Positions 7,297 to 15,605 of a DNA stretch of 16,184 bases are shown here, piece by piece. The first letter of the stretch is position 1; the number at the start of each line of letters is the position of its first letter. The translations under genes and the position numbers were made by a program. Source of the DNA: an uncultured Oscillospiraceae bacterium (GTDB taxonomy: Bacteria > Bacillota > Clostridia > Oscillospirales > Acutalibacteraceae); the NCBI GenBank assembly GCA_910588415.1, contig CAJUPK010000042.1, positions 1 through 16,184 on the forward strand, in the 5' to 3' direction. Below the pieces are notes generated by a model, which was not told the DNA's origin, did not search any database, and saw nothing but the letters and a program-made list of their open reading frames with translations.

Positions 7297-7791
7297 ATGG
7301 CAATTAGGAATATTGTAAAATTTGGAGAAGATGTCTTAAAAAAGGAATGTCGCCCAGTAGAGAAGTTTGATAGAAAGCTCCACCAGCTGTTGGATGATAT
7401 GCAGGACACTCTTTATGAAGCCAATGGGGCGGGACTGGCGGCTCCTCAAGTAGGTGTACTGCGCCAAGTTTGTATTGTGGATGTGGGGGAGGGTCTCATT
7501 GAACTGGTAAACCCCCAAATCATTGCTGCAGAAGGGGAACAGACTGGTTCGGAAGGCTGCCTTTCCCTGCCCAACGAGTGGGGGATTGTTACCAGGCCCA
7601 TGAAGGTGACGGTAAAAGCGCAAAACCGCAAGGGGAAATGGTTTGAAATCAGTGGAGAAGAGCTCTGTGCCAGAGCTTTCTGTCATGAGATTGATCACCT
7701 GCATGGTGTGGTTTTTACGGATAAGGTGAGCCGTATGCTTACGCCGGAGGAGATCGAAGCTATGGAAAAGGAGCAGAGGGAGGCAAGATAA
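7297..7791 (+). CDS. def: Peptide deformylase
   Basis: Def removes the formyl group from the N-terminal Met of new proteins. The 164-residue enzyme has all three metal/active-site motifs: GAGLAAPQVG (44-53), EGCLS (86-90; Cys88 is a metal ligand) and HEIDH (130-134; His130 and His134 ligands, Glu131 catalytic). The usual residue after LP in CLSLPG is Gly; here it is Asn (LPNEWG), a small variation. It forms a natural pair with fmt, whose ATG overlaps its stop by one base (TAATG). A 42-nt gap after priA holds GGAAAGGAAAG as ribosome site and no evident promoter or terminator. Confidence 0.97.
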   Translation: MAIRNIVKFGEDVLKKECRPVEKFDRKLHQLLDDMQDTLYEANGAGLAAPQVGVLRQVCIVDVGEGLIELVNPQIIAAEGEQTGSEGCLSLPNEWGIVTRPMKVTVKAQNRKGKWFEISGEELCARAFCHEIDHLHGVVFTDKVSRMLTPEEIEAMEKEQREAR

Positions 7792-8711
7792 TGCGGATAC
7801 TCTTTATGGGAACCCCTGATTTTGCTGTGCCGTCCCTGCAGAGCCTTATTGACCAGGGGCATGAAGTTTGTGGAGTATTTACTCAGCCGGATAAACCAAA
7901 AGGGCGGGGCCATAAACTGTTGCCGCCTCCTGTGAAAGAATTGGCTTTGCGCAGTGGACTGCCCGTGTATCAGCCGGCAACTTTGCGGGATCAGGCGGTG
8001 CAGGCATGTATTACAGAGCTAGCTCCGGAGGTAATTGTGGTCGTGGCTTATGGCAAGCTGCTTCCTCCAGCTGTCCTAGCCGTGCCAAAACGGGGATGTA
8101 TCAATGTACATGGTTCCTTACTACCCAAGTATAGAGGGGCGGCCCCCATACAGTGGACTGTACTGAATGGGGAAAAGACGGCAGGGGTTACCACAATGTT
8201 CATGGCTGAAGGGATGGACACAGGGGACATGTTATTAAAGTCTGAAACCCTAGTTGGTCCTGAGGAAACAGCGGGAGAGCTTTTTGAGCGTCTGAAGGTT
8301 TTAGGCGCCGATCTGCTGATAGAGACATTGGAACGCCTGGAGAGAGGCGAGTTGAGCCCTATACCGCAGGACGAGACACAGGCCACACTGGCGCCTATGT
8401 TAAAAAAGGAGCAGTCGGCGGTCAATTGGAGTTTGCCGGCTCAGAGAATCCATGATCAAATACGTGGGCTTAACCCTTGGCCCTGTGTGTCGGCAACTTT
8501 AAATGGGAACCGTTTGAAATTGTTGAGAGCCTTGGTCTCGGGAGGAACAGGTACGCCGGGAACCATGGAGGCACGGGACGGGGAGCTGGTTGTATTCTGT
8601 GGCGAGGGCGCGCTGATTATTACAGAGCTGCAGGCAGAAAATGGAAAGAGGATGAGCGGTAAAAACTATTTGTTAGGTCATCCGCTAAAAGAGGGGTCTC
8701 GTTTTGAATAA
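7791..8711 (+). CDS. fmt: Methionyl-tRNA formyltransferase
   Basis: Fmt transfers a formyl group from 10-formyl-tetrahydrofolate to initiator Met-tRNA, the step whose product Def later undoes. The 306-residue protein starts MRILFMGTPDFAVPSL. It has the tRNA-contact loop TQPDKPKGRGHKL (31-43) and the catalytic motif INVHGSLLPKYRGAAPI with Asn105 and His107, followed by GMDTGD with Asp143. The C-terminal OB-like domain contains NWSLPAQRIHDQIRGLNPWP. All the expected catalytic residues are present. The start codon overlaps the def stop; its ribosome site GGAGCAGAGGGAGG lies within def. Confidence 0.97.
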   Translation: MRILFMGTPDFAVPSLQSLIDQGHEVCGVFTQPDKPKGRGHKLLPPPVKELALRSGLPVYQPATLRDQAVQACITELAPEVIVVVAYGKLLPPAVLAVPKRGCINVHGSLLPKYRGAAPIQWTVLNGEKTAGVTTMFMAEGMDTGDMLLKSETLVGPEETAGELFERLKVLGADLLIETLERLERGELSPIPQDETQATLAPMLKKEQSAVNWSLPAQRIHDQIRGLNPWPCVSATLNGNRLKLLRALVSGGTGTPGTMEARDGELVVFCGEGALIITELQAENGKRMSGKNYLLGHPLKEGSRFE

Positions 8712-8778
8712 ACATCGGTAGACCCATGGAATTGTGCTTATAAGAAGTTATTTATAGATAAAAGGAATCGATTTTTTC

Positions 8779-10122
8779 ATGAATCAGAAACAGTACACGG
8801 CCAGGACTATCGCTCTGCAGGCACTTTTGCAGATGGAAAAAAGTGACGGGTATTCTAATATTGTGCTGAACCGGGTACTGGCTGGCTGTAAGCTAAGCAG
8901 TCGGGACAGAGCCCTGGTTTCCGCCATTTTTTATGGAGTGCTGGAGCGGCGTCTGACCTTGGACTACTATATCTCTCACTGCCTGCAGGAGCCTGACAAA
9001 AAACTGGACCGTACTGTGATGGAGGCACTTCGTTGCGGAATCTACCAAATCATTTATATGAATAAAGTGCCCGACTCAGCGGCAGTCAACGAAACGGTCA
9101 ATGCTGTAAAGGTTTTGGGAAAGGCTAAGCTGGCTGGTTTTGTGAATGGTGTTTTGCGGGGATTCCTGCGCAAAAGACAGCAAATTATTCTGCCAGATGG
9201 CAATGGCAGAAGGGCTTTGAGTATTCGGTATTCCGTACCCCAGGAGTTGATTGAGCTTTGGCAGCAGGCCTATGGAGAGGCCATAACAGAGCGGTTGTTG
9301 AATAGCTTAACAGAACAGCCAAACCTGTATATTCGGATAAATACTTTGAAATGCGATGGGGACCAGCTGAAAAAGTGTTTGCTTCAAGAGGGGGTAGAGC
9401 TGATGGAGCTGCCGGAACCAAAGGGTGCAGGGATACTGATTGGCTGCGGCGCGCCCCAGGAGTTAGAGGCGTTCCGGCAAGGACTGTTTCATGTGCAGGA
9501 CCTTTCGGCCCAATGGGTGTGTAGGATTTTGGATGCTCAGCCAGGCGAGACCGTTTGTGACTGCTGTGCCGCTCCAGGGGGGAAGAGCTTTACCTTGGCC
9601 CAGGGCGTAGGATGTTCCGGAAAAGTGTACGCATTGGATTTACACAAAAGCCGCGTGCAGCTGCTTCAAGAAGGGGCGGACCGGTTAGGGCTTGCCCATG
9701 TAGAAGCGTATGTAAACGATGCGGTAAAGGGATTTGGCTTGATGGGGCAGGTTGATCGAATGTTGTGCGATGTTCCCTGCTCAGGATATGGCGTAATTCG
9801 CCGAAAGCCTGAAATACGATACCGAAGCATAGAGCAAGCCAAAGACCTGCCTTTGCTGCAGTATGCCATTTTGCAGAGGGCAGCAGAAAAAGTTAAACCG
9901 GGAGGGGTACTGGTTTATTCTACCTGTACGCTCAATCCTGCGGAGAACAGGGAGATCGTAGAAAGATTTTTGTTTGAAAACAACGGCTTTCAGCCGATAA
10001 TAATAGATATAAGTATCAAGCGCAGTGTGAAGGAACCAGAGTATATGTTGACAATGACCCCCTTTTCCGGGGCCTCAGACGGTTTTTTTGTTGCGGCATT
10101 TCGAAAAAATCAAGCTAAATAG
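8779..10122 (+). CDS. rsmB: 16S rRNA (cytosine-967-C5) methyltransferase RsmB
   Basis: The 447-residue protein has the two-part RsmB/Sun architecture: an N-terminal NusB-like helical RNA-binding domain (about 5-140, with ARTIALQALLQME, LERRLTLDYYI and VPDSAAVNETVNAVK) and a C-terminal SAM-dependent m5C methyltransferase. The SAM motif is CCAAPGGK (262-269). The two characteristic cysteines are in DVPCSG (Cys334, motif IV) and YSTCTLNPAENREIV (Cys383, motif VI). In E. coli the motif VI cysteine attacks C6 of the target cytosine and the motif IV cysteine helps release. Length is as expected. The 67-nt gap from fmt is AT-rich and holds AAAGGAAT as ribosome site. Confidence 0.95.
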   Translation: MNQKQYTARTIALQALLQMEKSDGYSNIVLNRVLAGCKLSSRDRALVSAIFYGVLERRLTLDYYISHCLQEPDKKLDRTVMEALRCGIYQIIYMNKVPDSAAVNETVNAVKVLGKAKLAGFVNGVLRGFLRKRQQIILPDGNGRRALSIRYSVPQELIELWQQAYGEAITERLLNSLTEQPNLYIRINTLKCDGDQLKKCLLQEGVELMELPEPKGAGILIGCGAPQELEAFRQGLFHVQDLSAQWVCRILDAQPGETVCDCCAAPGGKSFTLAQGVGCSGKVYALDLHKSRVQLLQEGADRLGLAHVEAYVNDAVKGFGLMGQVDRMLCDVPCSGYGVIRRKPEIRYRSIEQAKDLPLLQYAILQRAAEKVKPGGVLVYSTCTLNPAENREIVERFLFENNGFQPIIIDISIKRSVKEPEYMLTMTPFSGASDGFFVAAFRKNQAK

Positions 10123-10140
10123 AGAGACAGGGACGGGCCG

Positions 10141-11184
10141 GTGGAGAAACTAGATATAAAATCAATGACAATGGATGTTTTAAAAAAAGAGATTTCTCTT
10201 CTAAAGCTTCCAAAATTTCGGGCAATGCAAGTGTTTCGATGGCTCCAAAGGGGAGTGACCCATTTTGATGAGATGACGGATCTCTCCAAGGAAACCCGTG
10301 CCCAATTAGAAAAGCATTACTGGATTCCCAGCGTTAAAGTCGTTCAGAAGCGCACCTCTAAAGACGGTACCGTAAAATTTCTGTTCCGCCTCTATGATGG
10401 AGAAATGGTAGAGGCTGTCCTGATGAACTATCATCATGGATATTCTATTTGCATTTCTACTCAGGTTGGGTGTAAAATGAATTGTAGTTTCTGCGCCACA
10501 GGCAAGAGCGGTTTTTCCAGAGACCTGCTGCCCTCTGAAATGCTGGGGCAGATACAAGCTGCACAAGCAGAAGAGGCTGTCCGGGTGTCCAATATTGTGT
10601 TGATGGGCATGGGCGAACCATTGGATAATTATGAGAATGTGCTGCGGTTTTTGGAGCTGGTCTCTCACCCTGATGGCATGAACATTGGAATGAGACATAT
10701 TTCTCTATCAACTTGTGGAATCGTAGATAAAATTTATGCTTTAGCAGAAAAAAGGCTGCAGCTTACTCTGTCTGTCTCCCTCCATGCGCCAAACGACCAA
10801 ATTCGTGGGCGCACAATGCCAGTAAATCGACGCTGGAACATAGAACAACTGCTGGCAGCTTGCCGGTATTACGCTAAGAAAACTGGCAGAAGGATTTCTT
10901 TTGAATATGCCATGATCCATGATGTGAACGATAGCGAGGCATGCGCCAGAGAGTTGGCTTCCCGGCTGCAGGGAATGTTGGCCCATGTCAATCTGATCCC
11001 AGTAAACGATGTAACAGGTGCGGGCTACAAAAAAAGTGGTAGAGGCCAATTACAAAAATTCGCGTCTATTCTAGAGACATGTGGCTGTACGGCTACGGTG
11101 CGCAGGACTTTAGGCGCTGATATAGAGGCTTCCTGTGGGCAGCTTCGAGGAAAATATGAAGGAGGGGACAGAGATGAGGGTTGA
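10141..11184 (+). CDS. rlmN: Dual-specificity 23S rRNA/tRNA adenine-C2 methyltransferase RlmN
   Basis: RlmN is a radical-SAM enzyme that makes m2A in 23S rRNA and in some tRNAs. The 347-residue protein carries the Cx3Cx2C iron-sulfur motif in GCKMNCSFCATG (Cys111, Cys115, Cys118). It also has the two methyl-transfer cysteines: Cys104 in SICISTQVG, seven residues before the cluster as in E. coli, and Cys332 in ADIEASCGQLRG near the end. GMGEPLDNY and RHISLSTCGIV are further family motifs. The start is GTG at 10141, 18 nt after the rsmB stop, with only a weak ribosome site (ACAGGGACGG). The end overlaps prpC by 11 nt. Confidence 0.96.
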   Translation: MEKLDIKSMTMDVLKKEISLLKLPKFRAMQVFRWLQRGVTHFDEMTDLSKETRAQLEKHYWIPSVKVVQKRTSKDGTVKFLFRLYDGEMVEAVLMNYHHGYSICISTQVGCKMNCSFCATGKSGFSRDLLPSEMLGQIQAAQAEEAVRVSNIVLMGMGEPLDNYENVLRFLELVSHPDGMNIGMRHISLSTCGIVDKIYALAEKRLQLTLSVSLHAPNDQIRGRTMPVNRRWNIEQLLAACRYYAKKTGRRISFEYAMIHDVNDSEACARELASRLQGMLAHVNLIPVNDVTGAGYKKSGRGQLQKFASILETCGCTATVRRTLGADIEASCGQLRGKYEGGDRDEG

Positions 11185-11911
11185 ATTTGCCACGGATACT
11201 GGCGTGGTTCGCAGTTCGAATCAAGATGCCTGCCGGTGCGGTCTGTTTTCTGAAGACAGCGCTTGGGCAGTGGTCTGTGACGGCATGGGCGGTGCTAAGG
11301 GAGGAAATATTGCAAGCGGCATTGCGGTAGAGCGTATAGAAGAGCACTTGAGAAAGAGTTACTCAGAGAAGATGAGCCAGGGCAGTATAAAAAGCATGTT
11401 GATGAACGCCATACAACAGGCAAATACGGCTATTTTTGAGGAATCAAAAGCAAAGCCTGAGTTGCGGGGTATGGGTACAACAGCAGTGGTAATGGTGGCT
11501 GCTGGGGGGCAGCTGTATGTGGCTCATGTGGGCGACAGCAGAGCCTATCTGAAGAACACGGAAGGCCTTACCCAGATTACAATGGACCACTCCTATGTGC
11601 AGGATCTGGTAAACTTTGGACAGATTACAAAGGAAGAAGCACGAACGCATCCTCGCCGCAATATTATTACCCGGGTTTTAGGGGTACACAATACTGTAAC
11701 GGCAGACTATTCCGTGTGGAAATTCGTTGCGGGAGACGTAGCGTTAGCCTGTACAGACGGGTTAACTGGCTATATGGAAGACAGCCTTTTGGAGGAGTAC
11801 ATGAATAAACACAGTGGAGAAGACAGCAGACTGCTGGAGCAGTTGATCCAATATGCAGTGGACAATGGCGGTTCAGACAATATAACGATAGCTGTGGTCA
11901 ATAATACCTGA
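11174..11911 (+). CDS. prpC: PP2C-type Ser/Thr protein phosphatase (PrpC/Stp)
   Basis: This 245-residue cytoplasmic PPM-family phosphatase reverses phosphorylation by the neighbouring kinase PrkC. Metal-binding and core motifs are in order: RSSNQD (13-18, Asp18), CDGMGG (Asp36, Gly37), GMGTTAV, AHVGDSRAY, ACTDGLT and GGSDNIT. Two Mn/Mg ions are expected. The ATG at 11174 was chosen because GGAGGGG (11161-11167) lies 6 nt upstream and the product then starts MRVEFATDTGVVR, like family members; an in-frame ATG at 11135 inside rlmN would add 13 unrelated residues. It overlaps rlmN and is followed 22 nt later by prkC, the fixed phosphatase-kinase pair of Gram-positive bacteria. Confidence 0.96.
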   Translation: MRVEFATDTGVVRSSNQDACRCGLFSEDSAWAVVCDGMGGAKGGNIASGIAVERIEEHLRKSYSEKMSQGSIKSMLMNAIQQANTAIFEESKAKPELRGMGTTAVVMVAAGGQLYVAHVGDSRAYLKNTEGLTQITMDHSYVQDLVNFGQITKEEARTHPRRNIITRVLGVHNTVTADYSVWKFVAGDVALACTDGLTGYMEDSLLEEYMNKHSGEDSRLLEQLIQYAVDNGGSDNITIAVVNNT

Positions 11912-11933
11912 TAGAAAGTTGGGGAGAACGCTT

Positions 11934-14027
11934 ATGGATAAGTTTATTGGAAAACGATTGGATGGAAAGTATGAGATACACAACTTGGTGGGCATGGGCG
12001 GTATGGCCTATGTATACCGTGCCTATGACCGGGTAGAAGACCGCTGGGTGGCTATCAAAATTCTCAAGGAGGAATTTTCGGATAACAGTGACTTTCTGCG
12101 GCGCTTCCGTAACGAGGCCAAGGCTATCACCCTGCTCTCTCATCCCAATATTGTAGAAGTGTATGACGTAAGCTTTGGGGACCGGCTGCAGTATATTGTC
12201 ATGGAGTATATTGATGGAATTACCTTAAAACAATATATCGAACAGGAAGGCGTCATCCGATGGGACGAGGCAGTTCACTTCACCATCCAAATTCTTCTGG
12301 CTTTGGAACATGCCCACGAAAAGGGGATTATCCACAGGGATATTAAGCCCCAGAATGTGATGCTGCTGCAAAACGGCACGATCAAGGTAACTGATTTTGG
12401 GATTGCCCGTTTTTCTCAAAGCGAAACACAGACTATGACAGACAAGGCCATTGGTTCTGTGCATTACATTGCCCCAGAACAGGCCCGCGGGGATTATATC
12501 ACCAATAAGGCGGATATCTATTCGGTAGGCGTAATGCTCTATGAGATGCTGACTGGACAGCTGCCTTTCGTGGCGGACAGCGCTGTGTCGGTAGCGCTCA
12601 TGCAGCTGCAGGCAAAGCCTGTTATGCCCAGAGAGCTGAATCCCAATCTTGCCAGAGGGCTTGAGCAGATTACCATGAAGGCTATGGAGAAAAATCCGGT
12701 GGACCGGTTCCAATCAGCGGGCGAGATGCTGGATGATATCGACCAGTTCCGGCGGAATCCAGGTATGGTGTTCCACTATGATATGCAGCCTATCCGCTCT
12801 AACTATGAGGCTTCACGCAATATGGAATCGTATGATTCCGCCCGCTTTAAACCCAGCTATAACGACAGCTATGAGTACGAAGAGGAATACGTGCGTTCAC
12901 AGCGGGGGGCCAGAGGAGCGATGGCTGTTAAAGGTGTAATAGCGGCAGCTATTATCATCGCGCTGGCCGTGGGCGCGGTCTGGCTTTTGAATAACTGGAA
13001 GGATTTGACAGAGCCAAAGAAGGACGAGCAGCTGGAGCTGCCGAATTTTGTAGGCCAGCTATATGACGATGTGCTGGCCAATCCAGAATACTCGGAAAAC
13101 TTTAAGTTTAAGCGAACCGAGGGAAATGATCCAGACCTGCAGCCTGGGCAAATTATGCAGCAAACGCCTAACCATGGTATTCTGGTCAAGAAGGGCGCGG
13201 AGATAGAACTGCTGGTCAATGGCAAGGTGGAGCAGGTAGAAGTGCCGAGCCTGACAAACTACTCCCAGGCGGACGCTATTGCGGTGCTGAAGGAGATGAA
13301 TTTGAAATTTAAGGCAGAGACCGTGGCGGATGATGAGATTGAATTTGGAAAAGTAGTTACCACTGACCCGCAGGCTGGAACCCTGGTGGATGTGGGCAGT
13401 ACGGTCACTGTAAAGGTCAGCAAGGGTCCCGCGACAAAAAAGGTTCGTGTACCGGATGGATTAGAGGGAAAATCGCGTTACGATGTAATTGCCCGGCTTG
13501 AAGAGGCAAAGCTCAAAGTGGGCAATGTGATGCAGGATGACAATAGCACGTTGGGGAAGGATATAGTCGTCAGTACCAACCCGGCAGCTGGTTCAGAGGT
13601 CTCTGAGGGGGCAACCGTAGATATTGTGGTGAGTTCTGGAAAGAACTCTACCAAAACTGTCTCGAAAGATATTGCTTTGCCGGATGGCGTGGATATGGAC
13701 CTGTCCTTAAAGGTGTATCGCAATGGTACAGTTGTAGAGGAGAAAACTGTAAATCCGGCCTATGCTGGCAGCTACACGTTGTCCTTTACAGGGACCTCTG
13801 GGCAGGAGACAGTAGTTGTAAAGCTGAATGATCAGGATTATATGTATCTCAGCTTCAATTTTGACACCCAGGAGGCAACCATTACGCAAACGCTTGGATT
13901 CACGCCGCCCAGTGGCGGGGACAATAATCCCTCCAGCAGTGAAGACGAAGACAGCAGTGGGGGTAATACGGGAGATGAAGGCAATAATGGTGGAAATGAA
14001 GGGTATGTTCAGCCCTCTGGGGACTAA
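11934..14027 (+). CDS. prkC: PASTA-domain Ser/Thr protein kinase PrkC
   Basis: The 697-residue membrane kinase senses peptidoglycan through its outer PASTA repeats; in Bacillus it controls growth state and spore germination. The kinase domain (about 10-270) is complete: GMGGMAYV loop (20-27), Lys42, HRDIKPQN (134-141, Asp136), DFG (154-156), and an activation loop with Thr165, Thr167 and Thr169 before GSVHYIAPEQ. A juxtamembrane linker carries Tyr at 282, 291, 300 and 309, exactly nine apart. One transmembrane helix lies at 334-352. Outside are three PASTA repeats (about 367-433, 435-500, 502-571), a further beta-rich domain (about 575-655) like the extra C-terminal domain of S. aureus PrkC, and a low-complexity Gly/Asn/Ser/Asp/Glu tail (about 660-697). 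The ATG at 11934 follows GGGGAG (11921-11926); an in-frame TTG at 11919 overlaps that site and is rejected. Confidence 0.97.
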   Translation: MDKFIGKRLDGKYEIHNLVGMGGMAYVYRAYDRVEDRWVAIKILKEEFSDNSDFLRRFRNEAKAITLLSHPNIVEVYDVSFGDRLQYIVMEYIDGITLKQYIEQEGVIRWDEAVHFTIQILLALEHAHEKGIIHRDIKPQNVMLLQNGTIKVTDFGIARFSQSETQTMTDKAIGSVHYIAPEQARGDYITNKADIYSVGVMLYEMLTGQLPFVADSAVSVALMQLQAKPVMPRELNPNLARGLEQITMKAMEKNPVDRFQSAGEMLDDIDQFRRNPGMVFHYDMQPIRSNYEASRNMESYDSARFKPSYNDSYEYEEEYVRSQRGARGAMAVKGVIAAAIIIALAVGAVWLLNNWKDLTEPKKDEQLELPNFVGQLYDDVLANPEYSENFKFKRTEGNDPDLQPGQIMQQTPNHGILVKKGAEIELLVNGKVEQVEVPSLTNYSQADAIAVLKEMNLKFKAETVADDEIEFGKVVTTDPQAGTLVDVGSTVTVKVSKGPATKKVRVPDGLEGKSRYDVIARLEEAKLKVGNVMQDDNSTLGKDIVVSTNPAAGSEVSEGATVDIVVSSGKNSTKTVSKDIALPDGVDMDLSLKVYRNGTVVEEKTVNPAYAGSYTLSFTGTSGQETVVVKLNDQDYMYLSFNFDTQEATITQTLGFTPPSGGDNNPSSSEDEDSSGGNTGDEGNNGGNEGYVQPSGD

Positions 14028-14036
14028 GGGCAGACT

Positions 14037-14933
14037 ATGGAACTAACAGGCTATGTATTAAAGTGTGTGGGCGGTTTTTACACGGTAGAGACAAAAGCAG
14101 GCCTTTTTACCTGCCGGGCCAGGGGACGCTTTCGCAAGGAGGGAATGTCCCCCTGTGCCGGCGACTGGGTAGAGATTGAAGCCCTAGGAAATGGTACGGG
14201 CACGCTGGCGCATGTTGTTCCCCGGAAAAACCATTTAGTAAGGCCTCCGCTGGCCAATCTGGATGTACTGGTGGTGGTGGCCTCGGTCCAGGAACCAGCT
14301 GCCAACACCGCCTTGATTGATAAGGCAGTCGCTGTCGCAGAGTTAGCGGGCATTCGTCCAGCAGTGGTATTTACGAAAGCGGATTTAAGCAGTGCGGAAA
14401 GCCTGTTACAGGCGTATAAACTGGCAGGAATCGACTGCTGTGCTGTATCCGCCCAGACGAACCAGGGGATTGATGCAGTACGAAGCCTGATTACAGGGAA
14501 AGTCTCCGCGTTTATCGGCAATTCTGGTGTGGGAAAGTCCACCTTGCTGAACAAAGTGTTTCCCAGTTTAAAATTGCAGACGGGTGAGATAAGCCAGAAA
14601 TTGGGACGTGGCCGTCACACGACCCGCCAGGTAGGGCTTTTTAAGCTGGATGACGGGGGTTATGTGGCGGATACACCAGGTTTTTCTACCTTTGATTTAG
14701 AGAGATACCAGCTGACCGATAAAGAGCAGCTGGTCTATGGATTCCGAGAGCTGGAGGCCTATGCGAATGATTGCCAGTTTGCCTCCTGCTCGCATACCTG
14801 TGAAAAGGGCTGTGCTGTTTTGCAGGCAATGAATGAGGGAAAGATCGCCCGGTCACGGTTTGAAAGCTATGTGGCGATGTATCAAGAGATAAAGGGTGTA
14901 AAACAATGGGAGCAGAAAGGCAAGCTTGTATGA
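14037..14933 (+). CDS. rsgA: Small-ribosomal-subunit biogenesis GTPase RsgA (CpgA)
   Basis: RsgA is a circularly permuted GTPase that checks late maturation of the 30S subunit. The 298-residue protein has an N-terminal OB fold (about 1-65), then G motifs in permuted order: TKAD (G4, 113-116), VSAQT (G5), GNSGVGKST (G1, 161-169), RHTTR (G2) and DTPGF (G3, 212-216). The C-terminal zinc knuckle is Cys246, Cys251, His253, Cys259. It starts 9 nt after prkC, with GGGGACTAAGGG upstream serving as ribosome site. It overlaps thiN by 28 nt. In B. subtilis its homologue CpgA follows prkC and is itself linked to PrkC phosphorylation. rpe, which usually follows in Bacillus, is absent. Confidence 0.97.
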   Translation: MELTGYVLKCVGGFYTVETKAGLFTCRARGRFRKEGMSPCAGDWVEIEALGNGTGTLAHVVPRKNHLVRPPLANLDVLVVVASVQEPAANTALIDKAVAVAELAGIRPAVVFTKADLSSAESLLQAYKLAGIDCCAVSAQTNQGIDAVRSLITGKVSAFIGNSGVGKSTLLNKVFPSLKLQTGEISQKLGRGRHTTRQVGLFKLDDGGYVADTPGFSTFDLERYQLTDKEQLVYGFRELEAYANDCQFASCSHTCEKGCAVLQAMNEGKIARSRFESYVAMYQEIKGVKQWEQKGKLV

Positions 14934-15544
14934 TTATTGGGGCTGCATCGGTGGACCGGCGTATTTTCAAGGAGTTCGATCCCAAGCACTATTATGTCAT
15001 CTGCGCCGATGCAGGCTATGAGACCGCTTTGAAGGCAGGGGTTCAGCCAGATTTGATTGTAGGAGATTTTGATTCTGCGAAAGAGCCTCCACCGGAAAAA
15101 TTAAAGGTTCTTACACTGCCAGTGGAAAAAGATGTGACAGACACTATGTTTGCGGTACTCAAGGGCTTCAGCATGGGTTTTCGTAGTTTTCTGATGCTGG
15201 GCTGCCTAGGGGGTGACCGGTTTGATCACAGTTTAGCGAACCTAGAGGTGCTTCAATATATTCGAGAGCATGGTGGGCATGGGATTATAGCAGATAAAAA
15301 TACGAAAATTTTTCTGCTGCATGATGAGCGGCTGAAAATGACAGGCATGAAGGGGGCTACTGTTTCTGTTTTTCCCTACAATGGTTCAGCCTGTACGGTT
15401 AGCTACACAGGGCTGCAGTATCCTCTCAACCGAGATCAGCTAGTCTGCGGAGGATTTCCTATGGGAGTAAGCAATCAGGTGTCCAATGATCCCGCCGAAG
15501 TGCGTGTACATAATGGTTCGGCCCTGGTGGTTGTCAGTCAGTAA
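14906..15544 (+). CDS. thiN: Thiamine pyrophosphokinase
   Basis: The enzyme makes thiamine diphosphate from thiamine and ATP. The 212-residue protein has all family motifs: CADAGYE (33-39), DLIVGDFDS (49-57), EKDVTDT (74-80; metal and ATP site) and LGCLGGDRFDHSLANL from residue 98. The C-terminal half is the thiamine-binding beta sandwich (TVSVFPYNGSACTVSYTGLQYPL, FPMGVSNQVSN). The ATG at 14906 lies 28 nt inside rsgA and gives MGAERQACMIIGAA, in line with homologues that begin one or two residues before a C-x-I-I-G-A strand. ATG 14930, overlapping the rsgA stop as ATGA, is a serious alternative with AGAAAGG upstream. It is the last clear housekeeping gene of the operon; in B. subtilis the homologue (yloS) directly precedes spoVM, as here. 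Confidence 0.95.
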   Translation: MGAERQACMIIGAASVDRRIFKEFDPKHYYVICADAGYETALKAGVQPDLIVGDFDSAKEPPPEKLKVLTLPVEKDVTDTMFAVLKGFSMGFRSFLMLGCLGGDRFDHSLANLEVLQYIREHGGHGIIADKNTKIFLLHDERLKMTGMKGATVSVFPYNGSACTVSYTGLQYPLNRDQLVCGGFPMGVSNQVSNDPAEVRVHNGSALVVVSQ

Positions 15545-15569
15545 CACTTTTCTTCCTGCTGTGTATACT
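15541..15569 (+). promoter_or_regulatory. Candidate internal promoter before the small membrane-peptide gene
   Basis: TATACT (15564-15569) matches five of six -10 positions, and GTAACA (15541-15546, four of six against TTGACA) lies exactly 17 bp upstream, overlapping the thiN stop codon. Transcription would begin near 15576, leaving a leader of about 30 nt with the ribosome site. No TGn extension is present and the -35 is weak, so this is only suggestive. I see no convincing SigE, SigF, SigG or SigK pattern here. Confidence 0.4.
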
Positions 15570-15596
15570 GGAATAACGAGACATTCAGCAGGGAGG
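15551..15596 (+). promoter_or_regulatory. Inverted repeat able to hide the ribosome binding site of the 57-residue gene
   Basis: Bases 15551-15561 (TCTTCCTGCTG) can pair with 15586-15596 (CAGCAGGGAGG) in RNA: 11 continuous pairs, two of them G-U, with a 24-nt loop. The 3' arm is the Shine-Dalgarno of the gene at 15606. There is no T-run after the stem, so it is not a terminator. Transcripts reading through from thiN would contain both arms; a transcript beginning near 15576 would lack the 5' arm. Confidence 0.5.
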
Positions 15597-15605
15597 TGAG
15601 CTCTT

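Noticed and set aside
8732..8758. Possible internal promoter before rsmB (TTGTGC, 15-17 bp, TATAGA or TAGATA)
   Set aside because: Either the spacing or the -10 is poor, the region is simply AT-rich, and the gene lies inside a well-connected operon. Not strong enough to list.
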